NCBI RefSeq assembly: GCF_003986935.1
Contig: NZ_RJZE01000003.1
Span: 289,501 to 353,500, forward strand
DNA from: Paraburkholderia kururiensis JCM 10599 = LMG 19447
Lineage (GTDB): Bacteria; Pseudomonadota; Gammaproteobacteria; Burkholderiales; Burkholderiaceae
Length of the DNA stretch: 64,000 nt
Direction of reading: 5' to 3'
Part shown: piece after piece, positions 11,101 through 23,100 of the stretch
Layout: each line of letters opens with the position of its first letter
Position numbering within the stretch: position 1 is the stretch's first letter
The notes under the pieces: model-generated
Told to the model about the DNA's origin: nothing
What the model saw: the letters and a program-made list of their open reading frames with translations, nothing else
Databases searched by the model: none
Position numbers and translations under genes: made by a program

Positions 11101-14100
11101 GTCGCAAGGCGAGCCTCGTAGTCCGAGGCGTGGGCATTGCCGATATCGCGCCAGTCGTGCACCACGAACGGCAACGCCGCCTCGCGCTCCACTACCTGCA
11201 TCAACATACCGTCAGGATGCCGTACGAACCGCGTACGCAATGCGTCGTGACGCGCGACGGCGGCCTGCCACGCGGCGCGTAGCGCGTTGGCGTCGAAGGG
11301 ACCAGCAAGCGTCAGCTGAAGCTGGTTCACGTAGACGCCCTGGCCGTGAGCAAGCTCGCTGTGATAGAGCAACCCCTGTTGCAGCGGCGTGGCGGGGTAA
11401 ATGTCCGCGACGCTGCCCAGGCGCAGGCCGAACGCGCGCAACTGCGCGTCGTCGAGGCCCGAGAGCGGGAAGTCGGATGCGCTTGCGCCGGGCGGCGCAG
11501 CCATGCAGTGCGCGATGAGCGAGCCGACTTCGAAATCGAAGTCGGCTACAAGACGCTCCACCGTTTCGCGATCGATCCTCGCCGGATCGAAACGCCAGCG
11601 CAGCAGCAGCGTGTCGCCTGTGACGATGCCGTTGAGGTCCAGCGCGTAGTCGAGCCGCGCGCCGTCGCCATGCGTGGCGCCCGCAGGCTCGGCGCTGAAC
11701 GTGAAGCGCGAGTCGGCATCGAGCGACTGATCGAAGCGGCCCAGATAGTTGAAGCTCACCGCTGGACGCCGGCGCTCGCGACTCGCATCGAGCAAGCCCC
11801 AATGCAGTCCCTTGTGCGGCACGGCGCGCACGCGCGTCTTCACCGCGACGAGCGCGTCGCCGGGCGCGACGTGCGCAGCGGGCAACGCGACGGGAAAGCG
11901 CGTGGTGAACCAGCCGACAGTGCGACTCAGGTCCACGCCGTCGATCACATCTTCGCGGCCATGGCCTTCGAGTTCGACGGCCACCTCCTTCGCACCGCTC
12001 CATTTTCCGAGTGCACGCGCCAGCGCCGCGAGCAGCAATTCATCGACTCGCGTGCGGTATGCACGCGAAGCGTTTTGCAGCAGATCGCGCGTGCGTGCCG
12101 CATCAAGCGTCCAGTCGAGGGTGGCGCTGTGCGCCATACGCGTGCCCGCGGCGGGGCGGAACGGCAGATCGGCTGTGGCATCGAGCGTGGAGAGCGCCTG
12201 CTGCCACCACGATGCTTCGGATTGCACCGGCTCTGTTTGCGCATAGCGAAGCAGATGACGCACCCACGTACGCCACGATGTCGATGCCGCCGGCAACGTG
12301 ACGGGTTCGCAGCGCTCAGCCTGCCCGTACGCCGTCTGCAGTTCGTCGAGCAGCACACGCCACGACACACCGTCCACCGAGAGATGGTGGATCGCCACCA
12401 GCAGCCGCGTTTCCCCTTCCGGCATCTCGAAGTACCCCAGCCGCCACACCGGTCCACGTTCGATATCCAGGCTCGCCTGGATGCGCCCGCACGCCGCCTC
12501 CAGTTCCGACAGTGACGCCAGCGGTTCGCTGCGCACCACCCCTTCGTCGATCTCATGCGCTGCGACCTGCTTCCAGCCCTCCTCCCGTTTCACGAACCGC
12601 AGCCGCAGCGCGTCGTGACGCTGCGCCAGGGCCCTCGCGGCACGCTCCAGCGCGGGCACGTCCAGACGGCCCCGCACCTTCAGCAGCACCGCCTGGTTCC
12701 AGTGCGATTCCCCCTGCGGATAGCGTTCGAAGAACAGCCGCTGGATCGGCGTGAGCGCCAGCGGTTCATCGTCTTCGACCAGGTTCGCGCTGGCCTGCAC
12801 ATCAAGCCGCTCCACCCGCTGCGCGAGCGCCGCCACCGTCGGATGCTCGAACACCTGCCGCGGCGTGAGCTTCAGCCCCGCCTGTCTCGCCTTCGCGATG
12901 ATCTGCAGGCTCTGGATCGAATCGCCCCCCGCCTCGAAGAAGTTCTCCGTCACGCCAAGGTCCTCGCGGCCCAGCACCGCGCACCACACCGACAGCAGCA
13001 GCGCCTCCAGTTCGTTCGACGGTCCCACCCGCCCGCGCGGTACCTCCTGCGGCGGCGGCAGCGCGGCCCGGTCCAGCTTGCCGCTGGGCATCCACGGCAG
13101 ACGCTCCAGCACCGTCACCGACGACGGCACCATGTAGCCCGGCAGCTTCTGCTCCAGCGTCCGCTGCAGGGTATCGGGCTGTACGTCGCCCGATACACAG
13201 CCAGACACATACGCCGCCAGCCTGCGCTTCTCCCCCTCGCCCGTCACCACCACCGCCGCCTCGCGCACGCCCGGGCACTGCCGCAGCACCGCCTCGATCT
13301 CTCCCGGCTCGATGCGCTGCCCGCGCAGCTTCACCTGCTGGTCCAGCCGCCCGAGGAATTCCACCGTGCCGTCCGCACGCATGCGGCACAGGTCGCCGCT
13401 GCGGTACTGGCGTGCACCGGGTCCGCCGTACGGGTCCGGCACGAAGCGCTCCGCCGTGAGCGCGGCACGCCCCAGGTACCCGCGTGCCACCGTCGGGCCG
13501 CCGATGCACAGTTCGCCCAGACCGCCCACCGGGGCCCCGTCGCCGAATGCGTCCAGCACGCGGGCCGTGCGGCCCGGATAGGGGCGGCCGATCGGCACCG
13601 TTACCTCGCCCGTGTCTTCGTCCTGTGTCCGGCGGTACAGCGCCGCTATCGTGGTCTCCGTGGGGCCGTAGAGGTTGTCCAGCCGGATGTCACCGAGCGG
13701 TCCTTCGCGCCAGTGCGCGAGCGCATCGCCCGGCAGCGCCTCGCCGCCCACCGTCACCTGCCGCAGGCGCAGGGCCTCGCGCGGCGGCGCATGGCGCTGC
13801 CACTGCTGCCACAGCGCCGTCGGAATGCGTGCGAAGGTCACGCCGCGGCTCACCAGCCGTTCGCCCAGCCCCTGCAGGTCCCACGGCTGTTCGCCGCGCA
13901 TCTCCACGGTCGCGCCCGTGAGCAGCGCCGGCAGCGTCTCGTGCAGCGCCACGTCGAAGTTGACCGTCGACGAGTGCAGCACCGTGTCGGCCGCGCTGAT
14001 GCCGTAGGTCGCGAGGAAGTCCTGCAGGTGCGTCCACAGCGCGCCGTGGCTCACCGCCACGCCCTTGGGGCGGCCCGTGGAGCCGGAGGTGTACAGCACG

Positions 14101-17100
14101 TAGGCAAGCTGGTCGGGGTGCAGGGCTGCGGTGAAGCCGCCGGCTGGGGCCATCCCAGACACACCGGCCTCGCGCACATCGATCACCTCGCAGCCCGCCA
14201 GCACACCGGCCATGCGCTGCGCGCTCACCGCGTCGGCCACCACGCGGGTGATGCCCGCGTCCTGCATCATCTGCGTCAGGCGTGCGGCCGGGTACTCCGG
14301 GTCCAGCGGCACGAAGGCCGCCCCCGAGCGGATGATGCCCACCAGCGCCGCGATCAGCGCCGGGCCGCGTCGCACGCACAGTCCCACGCGATGTTCGGCG
14401 CCTGCGCCGCGTTCCATGAGCTGCCGGGCGACCGCCGCCGACCATGCATCGAGTTCGCCGTAGCCCAGCGATTCGTCCTCGCAGCGCACCGCCACGGCTG
14501 AGGGCGCGCGCTGCGCCTGCGCCACCAGCGCCGTCCCCAACGACATGAACGGATAGCGCGTTAACGCTGCTTCACCGGAACCACGCGTCAGTAGCTCAAG
14601 CTCGCCGACACGCCGTGCAGAGTCCTCCGCCAGCTGCCGCAGCACCGTCTCGTAGTGCGTCGCCAGACGCTCCACCGTCGTGCGATCAATCCGCGCCCCA
14701 TCCCACGACCATTCGAGCGCCAAGCCCTGCGCTCGCGGAATGATCGCGAGCGCCAGCGGGTAGTGCGTCGGGTCCACCGATTCAACGGCGCCAATTTCGA
14801 GGTCGCCGTCGCCATCGCGCGCAACGTCCACGGGATAGTTCTCGAACACCACGAGGCTGTCGAACAGCGCATCACCGCTGCGCCCCGCCCACTGCTGCAC
14901 CTGCGCGAGCGGCGTGTGCTCGTACTGCCGCAGCGTCGCAAACGCCTGCTGCAAGTCGCGCAGCCACACGCCCACGTCCGCGTCCGCCTTCACCTCCACC
15001 CACACGGGTAGCGTGTTGATGAAAAGGCCCAGCATGCGGTCGATGCCTGGCACATGCGCGGGGCGCCCCGAAAACGTCGTGCCGTACGCAACGCTGCGCC
15101 GATGTCCGTAGCGCGCAAGCACCACGGCCCACGCTCCTTGCATCAGCGTATTGAGCGTGACTTCGTAGCGGCGCGCCGCAGCCTGAAGTTGCGAAGCCAG
15201 CGTGGCATCGATCCGTTGCCTGCGCGCATGCGTGCCGGCTTCCTGCACGCGTGGCGCAGGAACGCTCGCCGTGAGCGTCGCGGGGTCGTCCTCGCAGAAC
15301 GCCTGCGCGATGCGCTCGCGCCACCAGGCCTGCGTCTCAGCGTCGCTCGCCGCCGCGCGAATCCATTCGACATACTGACGATATGGCGCAGTGGATTCAA
15401 AGACGACGGACGTACCCGCCACACGCGCCCGATAGTCCCGCAGAATTTCTCCAACCAGACTCGCCACGCTCCAGCCGTCGAGCAGCACATGGTGGTGCGT
15501 CCAGACCAGATCGACCGTGCGTGCGTCGCGCACGAACAGCGCGACGCGCATCAACGGCGCAGCATCGAGCGCCATGCCCGCAGCGAGATCGCGCTCGCGC
15601 CAGGCAGCAAGACGCGCATCGTAGTCGCCGGCAGCAGACCAGTCGTGCATGTCGAACGGCAGCGTGAGCCGCCGATGGACGATCTGCATCGCCTCACCGC
15701 CGTGCGACCACGCAAAGCACGTGCGCAGAACGGCGTGACGTTCGAACGCAGCCTGCCACGCCGCGCGCATCGCGTCTCCGTCAATCGTGCCCGTGAGCGT
15801 GACGCGCATCTGGTTCAGGTACGCCGTCTGCCCCGGCTCCGCAGCGAGCGAGTGATAGAGCAGCCCGCTTTGCAGCGGCGTGGCCGGATAGACGTCTTCG
15901 ATATGCTCGGGCGCGAGACCGAGTGCGCGCCAGAGATCGGTCGAATACGACGTGCCGGTACCCGCGGACTGCGCGTCGCCGCGTGCGTGCTGCGGCGACG
16001 CGGCCCGCGCCGCGCGTGCCAGGCTCTCGACAGTCGGCGCCTCGAACACCATGCGCGGCGTCAGATGCAGCCCGGCATCGCGCGCCTTCGCGACAATCTG
16101 CAAGCTCAGGATCGAATCGCCGCCAACAACGAAGAAGTTGTCGGTCACGCCGATATCGTCGCGACGCAGTACGTTGCGCCAGACCGCGAGCAACGCTTCT
16201 TCGTCGGGGCTCGACGGTGCCACCGCGCGTGTCGTACTCGTCGCTTCGGGCGCAGGCAACGCCCGGCGATCCAGCTTGCCGTTCGGCGTGAGCGGCAAAC
16301 GTTCGAGTTCCACGTACGACGTGGGCACCATATGCGACGGCAGACGCGCACTGAGCCACGTCTGCCAGCGTGCAATGTCGGTTCCGGTCTCGCTGCTTTC
16401 GGGCACCACGTAGGCCACCAGCCGCTTTTCCGCACCCTCGCCGCCTGCGACCACCACCGCTGCCTCGCGCACCGCTTCGTGTGCCAGCAGCACCGCCTCG
16501 ATCTCCCCCGGCTCGATGCGGAAGCCGCGCAGCTTCACCTGGGCATCGTTGCGTCCCAGGTACTCCAGGTCGCCATCGGGCAGCCGACGTGCAACGTCGC
16601 CCGAGCGGTACAGGCGTGCACCCGGCTCGCCGTACGGATCGGGCACGAAGCGTTCCGCCGTGAGGCCCGCTCTGCCCAGATAGCCGCGCGCAAGGCCCGC
16701 GCCGCCCACATACAGTTCGCCCACTGCGCCCACCGGCACGCGGTTCAGGTCCGCGTCCAGCACCTGCAGCGTGAGGTCGTCCAGGGGCGCGCCTATCACA
16801 CTACGCCCTGCCTTCAGTGCCGCGTCATCGAGCAGGCGGTAAGTGACGTGAACCGTGGTCTCGGTAATGCCGTACATGTTCACGAGCGACGGCAGCACGC
16901 CTTTCGCCTTCGCGCCTTCGGCCCAGCGCGCAATGGATGCGGGTTCCAGGCGTTCCCCGCCGAAGATCACCGTGCGCAGCGCCGTCAGCGTGTTGTCGCG
17001 GTCGGCCTGCGTCAGTTGCACGAAGGCAGAGGGCGTCTGGTTCAGCACCGTCACGCCTTCTCGCCTGAGCAGCGCGTGGAAGGCCGATGGCTCGCGCGCT

Positions 17101-20100
17101 GTCCAGTGCGGCACGATCACGAGCCGGCCGCCGTGTACGAGTGCGCCGAAGATCTCCCACACGGAGAAGTCGAACGCGTACGAGTGGAACAGCGTCCATA
17201 CGTCCTGCCCGTTGAAGCCGAAGCGGGACTGCGTGGCATCGAAGAGACGCGCCATGTCCGCGTGCGTGATGCCCACGCCTTTGGGGCGGCCTGTCGAACC
17301 CGACGTGTAGATCACGTATGCAAGCTGCTGCGCATGCGGACGAACGAAACGCGCCTCTTCAATACCGGCAACAACGTTGCGCAACGCCCCGGCGTCGATC
17401 ACCGGGCGCCACGCGAACAGGTCGTCATGCTGCGCGAGGCTTTCGGCATCGGCCACGATGGGACCCAGCCGGGCATCCTCGACGATGTGCGCAAGGCGCT
17501 CACGCGGATACGACGGGTCGAGCGGCACATAGGTCGCGCCTGAACGCAGCACGCCCAGCAGCGCAGCAACCAGCGCGGTGGAGCGCTGCATCGCGACCCC
17601 GACGCGCGTTTCGGCCTTCACGCCGCGCCGCTTCAATTCAGCCGCAATCGCGCGAGACCACGCGTCGAGCTGCGCGTAGGTCACGCGGTGTTCGCCATCG
17701 ATCAACGCAATCGCGTCACCGCGCTGCGCCGCGTGCATCGCGATACGCGAAGCAACGTCGAGCGGTTCCGGCCAGCACGCCTTGGCACGCGGCGTCGGCT
17801 CATCACGCAGTTCGGGCAGTTCGAACGAGGCAAGCGGCAGCTCCGGGTCCGTGGCCCATGCGTCGAGCAATCCCGCAAAGTTGTGTGCGAGGCGCTCGAT
17901 CGTGGATGCATCGAACACATCGGTGGCGTAGGTGAACGCGAGATCGAGCCCGGCATCCGGCCTATGCGCGATGTTGAGCATCAAGTCGAATTGCGCCTCG
18001 CCGTTGTCCGTCGGTTGCACCGTCACGTTCAACGCATCGCCGAACGACGAGCCGAGATCATGGTGTTGCTGTTGATTGACGAGCACCTGGAAGAGCGGCG
18101 TTCGCGCGAGGTCGCGCTCGGGCTGCAATGCCTTGACGACGCGCGCAAACGGCACGTCCTGGTTCGCGTAAGCGCCCAGCAGCCGCTCACGCACATCGTC
18201 GATCAATTGCCCAACATGCATTGCACCGTGCGGTGCCGTGCGCAGCACGACGGTGTTGACGAAAAAGCCGGCGACGTTCGCCGCGCCAGGCAGATCGCGG
18301 CCCGCAAGCGGCACACCGATGCGGATGTCGCGCTGGCCGGTGTAGCGATAGAGCAGCGCGTCGAACGCTGCGAGCAGGGCCATGAAGAGCGTGGCCTGGC
18401 GCTTGTCGGCCAACGCGCGCAGCGCCTCGGTGGTCGCGGCCGGCACACGTATGTGGAGCCGTGCGCCCGGCGCGCGCCGCGCGTCGGTGCGGATGCGGTC
18501 GAATGGCAGCGCGAGCAGGTGCGCCGTTTCGTCGTCGGTGGCAAGTTCGGTGCGCCACCAATTCAGTTGGGTTTTCTCGCGCTCGGCTGTGAGGTGCGCG
18601 GCGCGCGCCTGCATCACGTCGCAGTAGGTGACCCATGCGGCAGCGGCAACCGCCGTTGCATCGCCGCGCTCGCCGGCACGACCTGCGGCGAATGCGCGAT
18701 AGAGCCGCGAAAAGTCGTCGAACAACAGGCCCACCGACCAGTCGTCGCCAACGATGTGATGAAGCACGAGATGCAGCACATGCTGGTTGTCGGCGAGACG
18801 AACCAGCGTTGCACGCACGGGCGGTTCGGCCATGAGGTCGAACGGCTCACGCGCGAGTTCGCTCAGACGCGCAGTCAACGTTGCCTCTTCCGCGCTTGCG
18901 TCAGGCCGTTGCAGATCGAGCAAACGAATTTGTGCGGCCGACCCGGCATCCACACGTTGATGCGCAACGCCCTCCGTCTCGCCGAAGCGCATGCGCAGCG
19001 CCGGATGACGAACGCTCAACGCGGCGAATGCGGCACGCAGCGCGTCCACGTCGAGGCGACCGTCGAAACGCAACGCGCCACTCACGTGATAGGCGCTGCT
19101 GCGCGGATCCAGCTTCCAGATGAACCACAGGCTTTCCTGCGATGCAGAGAGCGGTATCGGTGCGCTGAGGGCGTAATCCACGATGGGTTGACGCGCGCCG
19201 TCGCTATCGCCTTCGTCGCTATCACCGTCTTTATCGCTGAGTGTCGACGCCTCTGCCTGCGCAGACGATGTGCCGCGCACGATCGAGGCAAAGTCTTCGA
19301 GCACGGGGTGTTCGAATAGCGCGCGCAGCGTGGGGGCATCGCCGAACACGGCACGCATCGCCGAGATGGCCCGAACGGCGAGCAGCGAATGGCCGCCAAG
19401 CCGGAAGAAATCATCGCGCGCGCCAACACGGTCGACGCCCAGCACGTCCTGCCAGATCGCTGCGAGCTTCGCTTCGGTTTCGTCGCGAGGCGCCACGAAC
19501 GAAAGCGGCGACGTGGACGCGAATTCCGGTACAGGCAACGCCCGGCGATCCAGCTTGCCGTTCGGCGTAAGCGGCAAACGTTCGAGTTCCACGTACGAGC
19601 TCGGCACCATATGCGACGGCAGACGCGCACTGAGCCACGTCTGCCAGCGTGCAACGTCGGGGCCGGTCCCGCCGTTTTCCGGCACCACGTAGGCCACCAG
19701 CCGCTTTTCCGTCCCCTCGCCGCCTGCGACCACCACCGCCGCCTCGCGCACCGCTTCGTGTGCCAGCAGCGCCGCCTCGATCTCCCCCGGTTCGATGCGG
19801 AAGCCGCGCACCTTCACCTGGGCGTCGTTGCGTCCCAGGTACTCCAGATCGCCATCGGGCAGCCGACGTGCAACGTCGCCCGAGCGGTACAGGCGTGCAC
19901 CCGGCTCGCCGTACGGATCAGGCACGAAGCGTTCCGCCGTGAGCCCTGGCCTGCCCAGATAGCCGCGCGCCAGACCCGCGCCGCCCACATACAGTTCGCC
20001 CACCGCGCCTACCGGCACGCGGTTCAGGTCCCCGTCCAGCACCTGCAGCGTGAGGTCGTCCAGGGGCGCGCCGATCACACTACGCCCCGCCTCCAGTGCC

Positions 20101-23100
20101 GCGTCATCGAGCAGGCGGTAAGTCACGTGAACCGTGGTCTCGGTGATGCCGTACATGTTCACGAGCGACGGCAGCACACCCTTTGCCTTCGCACCTTCGG
20201 CCCAGCGCGCAATGGATGCCGGCTCCAGACGTTCCCCGCCGAAGATCACCGTGCGCAGCGCCGTCAGCGTGTTGTCGCGGTCGGCCTGCGTCAGTTGCAC
20301 GAACGCAGACGGTGTCTGGTTCAGCACCGTCACGCCTTCGCACCTGAGCAGCGCGTGGAAGGCCGATGGCTCGCGCGCTGTCCAGTGCGGCACGATCACG
20401 AGCCGGCCGCCGTGCACGAGTGCGCCGAAGATTTCCCACACGGAGAAGTCGAATGCGTACGAGTGGAACAGCGTCCATACGTCCTGCCCGTTGAAGCCGA
20501 AGCGGGACTGCGTGGCATCGAAAAGACGCGCCATGTCCGCGTGCGTGATGCCCACGCCTTTGGGGCGACCGGTCGAGCCTGAGGTATAGATCACGTATGC
20601 AAGCTGCTGCGCATGCGGTTGCGCAAACGTTGCGTCTACCTGCGAAGCATCGCCCTGAACACGCAACACGCTTTCATCAAGCAACGCGACGCCCGGCAGC
20701 AGCGATGCAAACCTCGGCATGTGCGCGGGCTCGGTGAGCACCGCGTCGAGCCCCGCATCGAGCGCGATCTCGCGCAAGCGGTCGTCGGGATAGGCGGGAT
20801 CGAGCGGCACATAGGCCGCGCCCGAACGCAGCACGCCGAGTATCGCTGCAACCAGAGCGGGCGAGCGCGTCATTGCTACGCCGATGCGACGCTCGCCGGC
20901 TCCTGCGCAAACACGCAGGCACCCCTGCGCAATGCGCGCCGACCATGCATTGAGTTCGCGATACGTTACCGACACGTGTACACCATCGTCGCCGGTAAAG
21001 CGGATTGCGACAGCATCGGGTCGCACCCTGGCCTGTGTTTCGATGCGCGTGGTCACGGCCTCGAAAGGGAACGTGGACGATGTGCGCCCGGCATCCGCGG
21101 TTACAGCGTCGAGCGCGATGTCGCGCAGCCGAGCGTCGTCCGATGCTTCGACCCGTTGAGCCATTCGATCGAGCACGCGTTCGAAATGCGTTGCAAGCCG
21201 CAACACCGCATTCTCCGAAACATGCGCGGCGTGCCAATGCCATTCGATCCGGAGCCCCTCACCCCGTATTTGCGGCGCCGTCCCACGCGGTGCAGCCACG
21301 AGCGTAAGGGGCAAATGCGTGCGGCTGTAGGCATCCACGCCGCGCAGACCCACAGCCTCGCGCTTCGCATCGATAGCTTCGTCGAGCGGATAGTTTTCGA
21401 ATACGACGAGGCTGTCGAAGAGCGAACTGCCACGCACTCCCGCCCACTGCTGCAACGAGGCGAGCGGCGTGTGCTCGACCTCGCGCAATTCGGCGTTGCT
21501 GCGCTGAAGCGCGGCAAGCCAGGCGGCGATGGGTGCAGCAGGTTCGATATCGACGGCCAGCGGCAGGCTGTTGATGAAGAGCCCGACGATGGACTGCGCC
21601 GCGGGCAATTCCGCCGGCCGCCCCGACACGGTGGTGCCGAACACCACCTGGCCGCGCCCCGAAAAATGCGCGAGCACAAGGGCCCAGGCCGCTTGTACAA
21701 GCGTGTTGAGCGTGACCTGCGCACGCCGCGCCGCACGTTGGGCACGTGCGTAGTCCATTGCGCCGATTTCGCGCACGATACGCCGGGTCTCGTTCGCGCT
21801 GCTCCCTGCGGCGCCTCGCGGCACGCGGTTTGAATCGAAGAACGCATTGCCGCCGAGCGCATCCGCAAGACCGGCGGACGTCTGGAACGCGGCGAGTCGC
21901 GTGCGCCAGAAGGCACTCACGTCGGGCTGCCGACGCAGCCAGCGCACATAGTCCACGTAGCGCGAACCAGACGTGGCATCGGGCGTCATGCCGGGCTCGT
22001 GTCCATCGACCAGCGCGGCATAGGCGCGCACGACCTCGGACGCCACCTGCGCCGTGCTCCAGCCGTCCGTCAACGCATGGTGGTGCGTCCAGAGCACGTC
22101 ATGCGCACCGTCCGGCCGCACGAATGCATCGACGCGCATGAGCGGCGCGGCCTGCAGATCGAAACCACGAGCCTCAATCGAAGCGCGTGCGCTCTGGAAC
22201 GCTGCTTCATAGGCATCGGCCGTTTCGGCTTGAAGAGGATGCAGATCGAACGGCAACGCGGCGTGCCGCTCGACGACCTGAAGCGGTTCGCCACCAGGCG
22301 GGCAAACAAAGCGCGTACGCAGCACGGGATGACGCGCCACGACGATTGCCCACGCGCGACGCATTGCATCCACGCGCAGGTTCGCAAGGGTCAGGCGCAG
22401 TTGCGAAACGTAGAGGCCCGGGTCGCCCGCGAACATGCCGTGAAAGAGCAACCCCTGTTGCATCGGCGTGGCTGAATAAACCGCTTCCACGGCATCGCGC
22501 GCAACGCCGGCCTGCGCGAACCACTCGTCTTCCTCTGCTGCGTTGTGCTCACTGGCGACCACACGTTCATCGACCCCAGCGACCGGAGGCCGCGCGGCAC
22601 CCGGCATCGGTACATCGGCGGGCAATGCAATCGCGACGCGCGCCGCCGCTTCGATGGTCGCGTAGTCGAACATCTGTTTCGGCGTGAGCTTGAGCCCTGC
22701 GCGGCGCGCCTTCGCGATGATCTGCAGGCTCAGTATCGAATCGCCGCCAATCTCGAAGAAGTTGTCCGAGACGCCAATGTCCTCGCGTTTGAGCACCTGC
22801 TTCCATATTGCGGCGAGCGCATGCTCGGATTCGTTGCGCGGCTCGATACGTACGGGGCGTTGCGCCGTTGCGTCGTCGCAGGACGCAGGCAGTGCCGCGC
22901 GATCCACCTTGCCGTTGGCCGTCAGCGGCAACGCCGCAAGCACCTGCAGCGACGACGGCACCATGTAGTCGGGCAATTGCGCGGCGAGCCGCGCGCGAAT
23001 GGCGTCGATGTCGAGCGGTGCGGAGGACGTGAGATACGCCGCGAGCTTCAACGATCCGTCGCCTTCGTCTGCACGCGCGATGACAATCGCATCGCGCACG

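Noticed and set aside
21529..22500. C2 as a dual condensation/epimerisation domain
   Set aside because: The extended N-terminal His motif of dual C/E domains is not visible, so I only report the carrier-type mismatch.
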